Shown: positions 12,802 through 19,765 of the stretch, piece by piece
Layout of the letters: each line of letters starts with the position of its first letter
How positions within the stretch are numbered: position 1 is the stretch's first letter
IMG/VR virus record: IMGVR_UViG_3300021389_000102
Location: 1-29,943 of that record
Source of the DNA: a virus
DNA length: 29,943 nucleotides
Reading direction: 5' to 3' (one strand)
Translations under genes and position numbers: made by a program
The notes under the pieces: model-generated
Told to the model about the DNA's origin: nothing
Database searches by the model: none
Seen by the model: the letters and a program-made list of their open reading frames with translations, nothing else

Positions 12802-13311
12802 TTAAATATTTAACAAGAAAATTAATTCTTTGTAACTTAATAAGTTGTTTTTCTCAATAACATAAGATTTTACCTTAGTCATTTTTTTATTAAAATCTTG
12901 AAAAATTATGTTGTTTAATGCAAAACCTTCAAAAGTATATTTAGGATATTTACAAGTAAACAAGGCAAATATTTTACAATCTGTATTTGCATATTCTGGT
13001 ATCATTAATGGGTGATCTTTTCTGTTTACTTTTACATCAACAGAATGTCCTAACCAGGTTGCATCATAATCATCTGTTTTATTTACTTTGCTAGTATTAT
13101 GTATTTTAAAATCTGGATATAAATTATTTTCTCTAGCAAATATAAACTCACCACCAAACCCAACTATATTTAAATCAAGCTCTGATTTTGAATTTACTGT
13201 TTTAGAGCCATCCCAACCAGTTTTAATTTTATTGTTATGCCTTTGCTCAGCTGATAGCTTAACAATAGCTTGTTCATATTTATCTAAACTATAAACTTTG
13301 CCAATTATCAT
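12802..13311 (-). CDS. Predicted PD-(D/E)XK nuclease-like protein (169 aa)
   Basis: Core motif: Glu55 in 'GFGGEFIFARENNLYPDFK', then Asp83 in 'TDDYDATWLG', then Asp92-Val-Lys94 in 'HSVDVKVNRK'. This E ... D ... DxK order, with the strand-turn-strand between the last two, is the active-site pattern of the PD-(D/E)XK superfamily. The residues after it ('YANTDCKIFALFTCKYPKYT') fit the next strands of the fold. It overlaps the upstream replication gene by 4 nt. A role as resolvase or repair nuclease in the replication module is plausible; the specific family is not recognised. Confidence 0.65.
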   Translation of the reverse strand: MIIGKVYSLDKYEQAIVKLSAEQRHNNKIKTGWDGSKTVNSKSELDLNIVGFGGEFIFARENNLYPDFKIHNTSKVNKTDDYDATWLGHSVDVKVNRKDHPLMIPEYANTDCKIFALFTCKYPKYTFEGFALNNIIFQDFNKKMTKVKSYVIEKNNLLSYKELIFLLNI

Positions 13312-14153
13312 TTAATAAAGTTTTTTAATTCCTCAATCTCATCTCTATTTAAAAATTGTGATAAATTAAATTCATTGAGTTTATTGTATTTAGTTATAGC
13401 ACCTAATCTTTCTGAGCCATCTGGATCATTATATAGTTTATATTCTTTTATACCTTTTATTTTATAAAAACATTTAGGTTTATTATTTTTTCTATTCATT
13501 TCAATAAACCTATGAATAAACATTATTCCATTTTTATCATGATTTCTTAATTTTAAAAGTGTAAGAAAATTATTTCGCCAGAAATCACTTTGTCTAGCAT
13601 TTTTAACTGCAAGATAAATTTCATCTAAATTATATTTATCAATTCTAACACATCTATCTAAACACACTTTCCAACTTTTAATTTGTGCATCGGTTTTTGG
13701 CTTATATCTTTTATCAAACAAATCAACAAAATGAGGGAATGCTTTTTGCATTTTCTCAGTTTGTGTAATATTACTTTTATTATTATATATATTATTAATA
13801 TTACTTTGTGGCGGATTTTCCGACTTCGGTTTTTGTTGGCTCTGGTTTTGTCCTTTGTGGTTTGCTTTTAAGATATAGTTATAACCTTTAAATTTACCTT
13901 TTTCAGTAACCTTTTCCCTAACTAGATAACCAGCTGAAATAAGCTCATTTAGCTTAGATCTAATGGCATCTTTGCCCTCTTTAAAATGCCCACAAATAAA
14001 TTCAACTGTTATTTGTTGCTCAGCTTTGTGAGAAAATAAATAAGCATACAAGCCAGTAGCACCGACTGTAATATCTTTGTGCCTAAATATTGAGCTAGGT
14101 ATAATTGTAAAGTTATCAAACTTTTTAGGTTTTAAAATCTTATTGTATTTCAT
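13308..14153 (-). CDS. Winged-helix replication protein (281 aa)
   Basis: Residues ~15-95 look like a winged helix: 'IIPSSIFRHKDITVGATGLY', 'QITVEFICGHFKEGKDAIRS', 'LNELISAGYLVREKVTEKGK', the usual opening of phage replisome organiser / replication initiator proteins. An Asn/Gln/Ser-rich linker follows (~97-130), then a helical C-terminal part ('IKSWKVCLDRCVRIDKYNLD', 'FWRNNFLTLLKLRNHDKNGI') resembling the DnaD-like C-terminal region found in such proteins. It sits directly upstream of the nuclease and primase-helicase genes. Likely role: origin recognition or helicase loading; no canonical iteron array was found nearby. Confidence 0.7.
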   Translation of the reverse strand: MKYNKILKPKKFDNFTIIPSSIFRHKDITVGATGLYAYLFSHKAEQQITVEFICGHFKEGKDAIRSKLNELISAGYLVREKVTEKGKFKGYNYILKANHKGQNQSQQKPKSENPPQSNINNIYNNKSNITQTEKMQKAFPHFVDLFDKRYKPKTDAQIKSWKVCLDRCVRIDKYNLDEIYLAVKNARQSDFWRNNFLTLLKLRNHDKNGIMFIHRFIEMNRKNNKPKCFYKIKGIKEYKLYNDPDGSERLGAITKYNKLNEFNLSQFLNRDEIEELKNFIK

Positions 14154-14173
14154 AAATAAGTAAAGTAATAAAA

Positions 14174-14425
14174 TTATTGCTTGTCAACCAAACCTTTAAT
14201 TCCATCACAAAATGTTCTTAATTCTCTAAAAGTGTCAAAAAACTGATTATAACTAATATCACCATCTTCATACATAAACCATAGCAGTTCCATTAAAAGA
14301 TCAAATTCTGCCTCACTTGCAACTCCTATAAATTTATAATCGTATTTAAAACCATCAGAGCTAGATTGTGTCCATCGGACCTTTTGATTCACTTCCTCAA
14401 AATATATTTTTTTTGATCTAGCCAT
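14174..14425 (-). CDS. Hypothetical acidic protein (83 aa)
   Basis: Starts MARSKKIYFEEVNQKVRWTQ; a basic N-terminal strand region is followed by an acidic helical part ('EAEFDLLMELLWFMYEDGDI'). No known motif. It shares one base with the end of the VRR-NUC gene (TAATG-type junction), so the two are probably coupled. Function unknown. Confidence 0.65.
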   Translation of the reverse strand: MARSKKIYFEEVNQKVRWTQSSSDGFKYDYKFIGVASEAEFDLLMELLWFMYEDGDISYNQFFDTFRELRTFCDGIKGLVDKQ

Positions 14426-14796
14426 TATTTGTTATTAAAATATTTATCTATTATTTCTATACATTCATCTAAATTATTACTCCAAACAGCCACCCAATTT
14501 GCATTTTCAAGCTCTCTAAGCCACTTTTTTTGGTTTTCGGTGGGTTTATTATACCCAGCTTTTAATTCAATGGCTAAACCATTCTTTGTTTTGTTTGGAT
14601 CAAATATCATTATGTCAGGAATCCCAGGTTTTGTGCCTAAGTATTTTAACTTATATTGCTCAAATGGTGTTCTTTTACCTTCATTTGATACATGAGTAAA
14701 TAATGCTTTTGGATATTTTAAACCAATGTATCTCATCACTTGATTTTGCAACACATCTTCTTTGCCTAAATACTTTGCAAATGGATTTCTTTTCAT
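14425..14796 (-). CDS. VRR-NUC domain nuclease
   Basis: 123 residues forming a stand-alone VRR-NUC (PD-(D/E)XK) domain: 'EDVLQNQVMRYIGLKYPK' (first helix, Gln17), 'GIPDIMIFDP' with Asp61, 'GLAIELKAGYNKPTENQKKW' with Glu77-Leu-Lys79 and the downstream Thr-Glu-Asn-Gln, then 'WVAVWSNNLDECI'. All expected active-site positions are present. Phage stand-alone members act on branched DNA such as Holliday junctions, which fits the replication/recombination context. Confidence 0.88.
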   Translation of the reverse strand: MKRNPFAKYLGKEDVLQNQVMRYIGLKYPKALFTHVSNEGKRTPFEQYKLKYLGTKPGIPDIMIFDPNKTKNGLAIELKAGYNKPTENQKKWLRELENANWVAVWSNNLDECIEIIDKYFNNK

Positions 14797-14824
14797 AAAA
14801 TTTTTTTATAAAATTAAAAAATAA

Positions 14825-15322
14825 TTAATCAGTATCTGCCATTATAGTAATAATTCTATCCATTTCTAAATTTTCTTGGTAAATTTTATGGTATCTGTTA
14901 TTCAATCTTTCTAATTTTTTCTTTAGATTTTCACATTGCATTAAGTAGAAATTATGATCAGTAACTAATTGTTCAATGGTTTTACCATTTCTAGTTTCTA
15001 TGTGATCTTTTTCTGCCTCTTTAATTATTTTATTATATATATTACTTTTTACTGAATCGTGCTTTATAATATATGGCAGCTCTTTTAAACTATGCATTAC
15101 AGTTGCATGATTTTTTTTTACTGATTCACTAATTTTAGCAAAGCTCATTTGACCAAATTTTCTACACAAATAATAATAACAAGATCTAGCAAATACATAA
15201 TCAAATTGCCTAGTAATTTTATTAATCTCTAAATTAGTATGTCTCTCAACTATCTCTTTATATTTTTCTGCTTGTTTATTATAAAATATAGGATCCATCT
15301 TTATGTTTTTTGTGCCAATCAT
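14825..15322 (-). CDS. DnaA domain IV-like DNA-binding protein with C-terminal coiled coil
   Basis: 165 residues. Residues ~36-82 resemble domain IV of DnaA: 'FDYVFARSCYYYLCRKFGQM', 'SFAKISESVKKNHATVMHSL', where 'NHATVMH' (71-77) is the DnaA signature that reads DnaA boxes. The AAA+ domain is absent. Residues ~115-160 are a Lys/Glu/Leu-rich coiled coil. It may mark the phage origin or hijack host DnaA sites. The first ATG is at 15322; a second in-frame ATG at 15298 (MDPIFYNK) would reduce the overlap with the RecE-like gene from 44 to 20 nt and could be the true start. Confidence 0.78.
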   Translation of the reverse strand: MIGTKNIKMDPIFYNKQAEKYKEIVERHTNLEINKITRQFDYVFARSCYYYLCRKFGQMSFAKISESVKKNHATVMHSLKELPYIIKHDSVKSNIYNKIIKEAEKDHIETRNGKTIEQLVTDHNFYLMQCENLKKKLERLNNRYHKIYQENLEMDRIITIMADTD

Positions 15323-16037
15323 ATCTAGTGATGATGCCAGTTTGTTTATATTTTTTCCATTGCTCTAATGCTGATTTGTAAGCCATTCTACCAAATTCAA
15401 TGTCCTTTTGATCTAATGTGTACACTTCTACTGTATATGGATATTTAGTAGAACAAGCAATAAACTTAAAGTTATCTATACCACCACAAACATCCATATA
15501 AAATGCGGCTTGTAGATGGTAACCCCAATGATATACATCTCTTTTAAATGCTTGAGGTGAATTATCCTGGCAAGTTTTTACATCACTTATAAAGTTAGAT
15601 ATTGTATTTAAACAATCTGGTCGCACTCTAACATCAACACCATTCATTTTAGTATAATGAGATAATTCAATTTCGCCTTTACTAAATTTTTGTGCTAACT
15701 TGTTTCTTTTATGATCAGCAACAAGTGCCTCTATAATTTGATAAACATCATGCTCAAGTAAAATTTTATCACCAGCAATATCAATTTGTTTTTGATATGC
15801 CTCTTTTCCAGCTTTAGTTCTTTTATCTATTTTTTCAATAACATGATAAATATCCCAAAAATCATGTGGCTCTAAAATTGCTTGATGAACAGCAGTTCCT
15901 AATTTCATAGCTGGTGATTCTTTAAACTTTCTATTTAAAAAATGATAAACTGATTTTTTATAAATTTCTTTTAAACCACTAGCACTTATGCTATCATGAG
16001 AATGATAAACCTCATTGGAATCTCTAACTTTTTTCAT
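15279..16037 (-). CDS. RecE / exonuclease VIII-like PD-(D/E)XK exonuclease
   Basis: 252 residues matching the catalytic domain of the RecE-like exonuclease family (PDDEXK_1 / DUF3799 type). Landmarks: 'ISASGLKEIYKKSVYHFL', 'KLGTAVHQAIL' with His51, 'VRPD' with Asp141, 'SDVKTCQD' with Asp152 and Lys154, and 'YHLQAAFYMD' with Gln176 and Tyr180. These are the metal-binding and closing motifs of the fold. Such enzymes chew the 5' strand and hand ssDNA to an annealing protein; here the ERF protein and SSB are encoded about 1 kb upstream, completing the set. Confidence 0.88.
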   Translation of the reverse strand: MKKVRDSNEVYHSHDSISASGLKEIYKKSVYHFLNRKFKESPAMKLGTAVHQAILEPHDFWDIYHVIEKIDKRTKAGKEAYQKQIDIAGDKILLEHDVYQIIEALVADHKRNKLAQKFSKGEIELSHYTKMNGVDVRVRPDCLNTISNFISDVKTCQDNSPQAFKRDVYHWGYHLQAAFYMDVCGGIDNFKFIACSTKYPYTVEVYTLDQKDIEFGRMAYKSALEQWKKYKQTGIITRYDWHKKHKDGSYIL

Positions 16038-16233
16038 TTATTATTTGATTTTTAAGTATTGTTTTGATAAGTTTTGTATTAGCTATTTTTTGTTCATCTC
16101 TATTGTTGAAATGCATCTTATAGCGACACCATTTGTGAGTGGATTTAACATTACTTGTAAAAAACAAATCTTTAATTAGCTTTCCCCAAACCCTCATTGG
16201 TCGGTAAATTTTAGTTGCTTTAGTTACTTTCAT
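16024..16233 (-). CDS. Hypothetical basic protein (69 aa)
   Basis: Starts MKVTKATKIYRPMRVWGKLI and is strongly basic (many Lys/Arg), with 'TSNVKSTHKWCRYKMHFNNR' in the middle. No motif recognised. It overlaps the RecE-like gene by 14 nt. Its upstream spacer contains an AT-rich sequence nearly identical to one upstream of the HTH gene, and a terminator (16300-16329) separates it from the SSB region. Could bind nucleic acid; unproven. Confidence 0.6.
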   Translation of the reverse strand: MKVTKATKIYRPMRVWGKLIKDLFFTSNVKSTHKWCRYKMHFNNRDEQKIANTKLIKTILKNQIINEKS

Positions 16234-16263
16234 ATATAAATATTAAAATTGATTTTTAAATTT

Positions 16264-16283
16264 AAAAAATATTTACAATAAAA
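16264..16283 (-). repeat. Copy of an early-region upstream element
   Basis: aaaaaatatttacaataaaa here is matched by aaaaaatatttacaaataaaa at 17665-17685 (one base inserted). Both lie upstream of the first gene after a terminator in the early region, so they may be regulatory. No clean TAnnTTTG promoter is visible at either. Confidence 0.4.
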
Positions 16284-16299
16284 CAAATTATTAAAGCAT

Positions 16300-16329
16300 A
16301 AAAAAAGGCAAGAAATTAATCTCGCCTTT
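16300..16329 (-). terminator. Rho-independent terminator after the SSB / 51-aa genes
   Basis: Minus-strand stem AAAGGCGAGA / TCTTGCCTTT (10 pairs, one wobble), 6-nt loop, then further T residues. It lies 24 nt after the 51-aa gene and splits the early module. Confidence 0.88.
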
Positions 16330-16353
16330 TATTTCCCTTTGTTTGCTTAAAAA

Positions 16354-16509
16354 TTAAGGGGATTTAATGTTATCTATATTGTCCTTATTAATCACATTAT
16401 AATGCTTGTCTATGACTTGATATCCATTTACAACTAAAAGCAAAACCGCATCATTAACAGCTTTGTCATTTTTTCTAAAGTGATCAAAAATTTCATTATC
16501 AATACACAT
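16354..16509 (-). CDS. Small hypothetical protein (51 aa)
   Basis: Starts MCIDNEIFDHFRKNDKAVND and ends 'VINKDNIDNIKSP'. Its ATG is two bases after the stop of the SSB gene and its stop is 24 nt before a strong terminator, so it exactly fills the space between them. Composition is coding-like (a helical acidic start, then 'AVLLLVVNGYQVID'). No motif; function unknown. Confidence 0.6.
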   Translation of the reverse strand: MCIDNEIFDHFRKNDKAVNDAVLLLVVNGYQVIDKHYNVINKDNIDNIKSP

Positions 16510-16511
16510 GA

Positions 16512-16853
16512 CTAAAATGGTAAATCACCAGATTGATCCTCGCTAGGAACTGGATTTACATTAGATACAACATCACCTTCTTTAGATATTTTCCAACCTT
16601 GTATTGAATTAAAGTATTTAGTTTCACCAGATTTTGGATCATCCCATTCTCTGCCTTGTATATTACAAGCAATAGTGACCTCATCGCCTAAATTATAATT
16701 ATTAAGCACATCACATTTCTCTTTAATAAATTCAATAGTAATGTATTGTGGATAATCACCACCAGTATCAATTACCAATTCTCTTTTTTTAAAGCCATTA
16801 GCTCCATATTCTTTTGTGTCATTTAACACTTTAATTTTACCTTTTAATTCCAT
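16512..16853 (-). CDS. Single-stranded DNA-binding-like protein (DUF3127)
   Basis: 113 residues. The N-terminal ~90 residues match the DUF3127 pattern: 'MELKGKIKVLNDTKEYGANG' then 'FKKRELVID', 'YPQYITIEFIKEKCDVLNNY', 'LGDEVTIACNIQGREW' and 'YFNSIQGWKI', an OB-fold layout. The C-terminus ends in an acidic tail closed by DLPF, like the SSB tail that recruits partner proteins. DUF3127 is mainly a Bacteroidota family, which supports the host call. Together with ERF and the RecE-like nuclease it forms the recombination module. One base separates it from the ERF gene. Confidence 0.82.
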   Translation of the reverse strand: MELKGKIKVLNDTKEYGANGFKKRELVIDTGGDYPQYITIEFIKEKCDVLNNYNLGDEVTIACNIQGREWDDPKSGETKYFNSIQGWKISKEGDVVSNVNPVPSEDQSGDLPF

Positions 16854-16854
16854 A

Positions 16855-17397
16855 TTATTTAATTTTAAATTTATTGTTAATTTCAGTTCTATATTCTTTT
16901 TTCATTCTATAATCTTTGATGATTCTTAGAGCTTCGTTTTTTGTGCTTTTTAATACAGCATCTAATTGCCATTTTTGTAACCACTCTCTTTCATCATTAT
17001 TTTGAGTTTGATTATTTACAGCATTATTAATTTTTTTATTACTAGCTAAATTACCATCATCATCAATAGCTTGTAAACCCAATAAAGAAACCAATGTATA
17101 TCGCCTATAATAAGTTATACAGCTTCCTAGTTTTTGTGGATCACTAATATCTGGCAATGTTAAACTTGATGGTTCTGTTTTTTCTTTTGTTTCTATACAC
17201 TTAATAATACTATGAACTTCACCATTTTTTATTGGTTGATATACTACTAATTTGTATTTTCCTAAAAGTGGTTCTAAGTTTCTAAGCAGCATATTAATGT
17301 CGAAATAACTGCTTTTAAAAAAAGGATTTTGAGCATCTTTTGAGATTGCTCCTATCTCTTGCTGTAATGCAAACAGCTTTTGATCAATTGATTTCAT
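16855..17397 (-). CDS. ERF-family ssDNA annealing protein
   Basis: 180 residues of the ERF recombinase superfamily (phage single-strand annealing). Seen: 'LFALQQEIGAISKDAQNPFF' then 'KSSYFDINMLLRNLEPLLGK', 'DPQKLGSCITYYRRYTLVSL' (87-106; the conserved G-S-x-x-T-Y-x-R-R-Y motif) and 'LGLQAIDDDGN' (106-116). The C-terminal ~60 residues are a helical, basic tail. It should anneal ssDNA made by the RecE-like exonuclease, with the SSB encoded next to it. Confidence 0.92.
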   Translation of the reverse strand: MKSIDQKLFALQQEIGAISKDAQNPFFKSSYFDINMLLRNLEPLLGKYKLVVYQPIKNGEVHSIIKCIETKEKTEPSSLTLPDISDPQKLGSCITYYRRYTLVSLLGLQAIDDDGNLASNKKINNAVNNQTQNNDEREWLQKWQLDAVLKSTKNEALRIIKDYRMKKEYRTEINNKFKIK

Positions 17398-17407
17398 AAA
17401 AAAATAT

Positions 17408-17638
17408 TTATTTATTAGTTAAACTGTAAATAACTCTGTTAATTTCAAATCCAGCGTTATTTAATTTTGTTATGTCATTTACAGTCAATGTGCCTGGATT
17501 TCTTATTTTACTTGTTAATGTAGGCATAGTGCAATCTAGTATCTTGCAAACATCATATCGCCTCATGGGTTTTGCCTCACCATCAACATTAATAGTTAAT
17601 CTTTTTAATTCATTTCTAAAATGTAATTCAAATTCCAT
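17408..17638 (-). CDS. Small HTH protein, first gene of the early module (76 aa)
   Basis: Residues ~26-60 read as a helix-turn-helix: 'RRYDVCKILDCTMPTLTSKI' followed by 'LTVNDITKLNNAGFEI', similar to small phage regulators that bind DNA by a Cro/MerR-like HTH. It is the first gene after the tail-module terminator. An inverted repeat in its upstream region (17654-17679) could be its own operator. Alternative: a general DNA-binding accessory protein of replication. Confidence 0.7.
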   Translation of the reverse strand: MEFELHFRNELKRLTINVDGEAKPMRRYDVCKILDCTMPTLTSKIRNPGTLTVNDITKLNNAGFEINRVIYSLTNK

Positions 17639-17653
17639 ATATATCTATTTAGC

Positions 17654-17679
17654 TTGTAAAAATAAAAAAATATTTACAA
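17654..17679. promoter_or_regulatory. Inverted repeat TTGTAAA-N12-TTTACAA upstream of the HTH gene
   Basis: Perfect 7-base arms at 17654-17660 and 17673-17679, 12-nt AT-rich spacer, centred about 30 nt upstream of the HTH start. Arm spacing puts the half-sites close to two helical turns apart, as expected for a dimeric repressor operator. It may instead be a chance palindrome in AT-rich sequence. Confidence 0.45.
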
Positions 17680-17712
17680 ATAAAAGAATTTTTTTAAATT
17701 ATTTTGCAAAAC

Positions 17713-17747
17713 GAAACCCCTAAAGTGTTAGGCACTAGAGGGGTTTC
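17713..17747 (-). terminator. Strong hairpin terminator closing the tail module
   Basis: Perfect 9-bp arms GAAACCCCT / AGGGGTTTC, with a nested AGTG / CACT stem inside the loop. On the minus strand it is followed by G and TTTT. It lies 26 nt after the stop of the tail-tip gene and before the early module. Confidence 0.75.
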
Positions 17748-17773
17748 TCAGCAAACAAGGAAAAGAAAAAAGT

Positions 17774-19765
17774 TTAGAAAGTAACTTTAAAATCACTTGC
17801 AATATCATCATCTTGATTTGGTATGTGCATAATCACATTAAATGTATTTCTTTTAACATTATAAGTCATTGAATCCATTATACAGCTTACTGGCTCTCTT
17901 AAAACAGAAGATCCAAAATTGATCCAAATTTTATTATGTAATCCAATAGGATCATTTTCTAAATTATATAAAGATCCTTCATATCTAATCAAATGAGATC
18001 TATAATCATTAATTACTTGTTGAGTAATAATTTGATCAATAGATTTAACAAAATTTGAATTATTATCTCTAGGTCGTATAAATTCAGAAACCTGGACATT
18101 TCTATAATTATTAGATGAAAGCTGTATGCCATCTAAACTTAAAACACCAGTAACATTACTTGCTGAACTTCTTACTCTTTGATATTCAAAACCATCAATA
18201 TTGGCAAAAAATTCAGTTCTCTTATTGTTTTCAAACCTTTCATAATACAACTCAATATTGTCATAATAAATTCCATTTAAACCAGTAGCGACTTGAGTAT
18301 ATGGTTCATATAAATCAATAGTCAATTCCCCAGTTATTGGAAAAGTTGGCAATTCATAAGTAAATTTTTCCCAAGTATTTTTAGAGTTTGATTCTTGTAT
18401 GTTGGTTGTGTCTGTTGTGGTCCATGTTTGATCACTAGCTTTATAATAATAATTTTGAGTAGCACCTGGACCAGTTTCTGCTAAATGTAATTTAAATCTA
18501 AAACTTAAATTTTGAGCATTTGAGTTTGCATCCATATAAGAATTAATACAAAATTTATATGCTAAATGTGTTGAATTATAAGCATCAATTGTTTTAGATA
18601 TTGTCTTTCTAGTGCCAGTTTCATTTGTTTGTGTTTGTGTATTTTCATAACTTTTTCTGCCTTGTTTAGCAAATGTAGTTGAAATGGCACCTGGTGATGT
18701 TGTGCTAGTAGATGAGTATGTGGTCCAACCAGCAGTATCATTTTCAAATCCAGCATTAGTTATATAATTAGTGCTTAAATATTGACTGGTTTGGTGCTTA
18801 ATATTATATTGATTTAATGGTCGCAAATACTCTTTTGTAAGATTATTACCAATAGGTTGTAAATTTGATGGAACTTGTTTTAAGACATTGATGTTAGATG
18901 TTGATTGATGTGTACCTTGATAATTATATATAACAAACTCAGGCAATTCAGTACCATTTGAAACTAAATTACTAGCTTCTGATGCTCTAATGCCAGTTGG
19001 AACAGTACCACCTTGAGCAGTAGATGCACTTGCACTTTTAACAGCTTGACCAGAATAGCTAGAATTATTTATTATATACCATCTACCATAACTCTGAAAT
19101 ATCCTAGCGTTAGTAATTTTTAATATTTGATCTAAAACAAACTTTGCATTGTTAATATTATATTTATCCTTTTGTAATGTATATGGCGATATGTTTAAAA
19201 CATCATAAACACTATAAACAGTAGATCCAGGATTTAAAATATAAATATCTTGACTAACATAAATATCTAGTTGTAAATCTAAATTATTTAAGCAATTGGT
19301 AATCCAATATCTGGCAGTTTGTATTGATGCTGATGATGTGTCAAGAGGCATATCAAATGCATCTAATGTGCCTAAACCATCAAATGCAGTCAAAGTTATT
19401 GGAAATGGAGTGGCAGTAACAGCTTCTTTAAATTGATCTACTACAAGCCATCCTATCCAATATGTTTGATAATTATTAGAGCTATCCTTATAAGATATTT
19501 TAACCTGATATTCTCTTTCATCTGATGCATAAAAATCATCATAACTAACAGTATCTGTAACTAATAAATTTAAAGTGCATTGTGATCCCTTAATTGGTGA
19601 ATAAAAATTGTCATTACTTTCCCAAGTTATTTCACATGGATCTTTAGTTGCAACAATAGGATAAATTGTTCCAGAGCTGCTATAATTTTTTTTTAAAATT
19701 TCTATTTTTTTCTCATTTTCTAAATCATCAGAAAACTCTAATCTATATTTTACATTATATGCCAT
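17774..19765 (-). CDS. Large tail-tip / baseplate-hub-like protein with a carbohydrate-binding-like insert
   Basis: 663 residues. The N-terminal ~330 residues ('YRLEFSDDLENEKKIEILKK', 'CTLNLLVTDTVSYDDFYASD', 'YWIGWLVVDQFKEAVT', 'FVLDQILKITNARIFQSYGR') match a protein encoded after the tape measure in many Bacteroidota siphophages, probably combining distal-tail and hub roles. Residues ~335-520 look inserted: 'NYITNAGFENDTAGWTTYSS' is the opening of CBM_4_9-type carbohydrate-binding beta-sandwiches, and 'GIYYDNIELYYE' is their typical end. The C-terminus returns to the hub-like pattern ('DNNSNFVKSIDQIITQQVIN', 'GSVLREPVSC'-like region). It shares one base with the tape measure gene. Likely involved in host surface binding. 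Confidence 0.75.
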   Translation of the reverse strand: MAYNVKYRLEFSDDLENEKKIEILKKNYSSSGTIYPIVATKDPCEITWESNDNFYSPIKGSQCTLNLLVTDTVSYDDFYASDEREYQVKISYKDSSNNYQTYWIGWLVVDQFKEAVTATPFPITLTAFDGLGTLDAFDMPLDTSSASIQTARYWITNCLNNLDLQLDIYVSQDIYILNPGSTVYSVYDVLNISPYTLQKDKYNINNAKFVLDQILKITNARIFQSYGRWYIINNSSYSGQAVKSASASTAQGGTVPTGIRASEASNLVSNGTELPEFVIYNYQGTHQSTSNINVLKQVPSNLQPIGNNLTKEYLRPLNQYNIKHQTSQYLSTNYITNAGFENDTAGWTTYSSTSTTSPGAISTTFAKQGRKSYENTQTQTNETGTRKTISKTIDAYNSTHLAYKFCINSYMDANSNAQNLSFRFKLHLAETGPGATQNYYYKASDQTWTTTDTTNIQESNSKNTWEKFTYELPTFPITGELTIDLYEPYTQVATGLNGIYYDNIELYYERFENNKRTEFFANIDGFEYQRVRSSASNVTGVLSLDGIQLSSNNYRNVQVSEFIRPRDNNSNFVKSIDQIITQQVINDYRSHLIRYEGSLYNLENDPIGLHNKIWINFGSSVLREPVSCIMDSMTYNVKRNTFNVIMHIPNQDDDIASDFKVTF

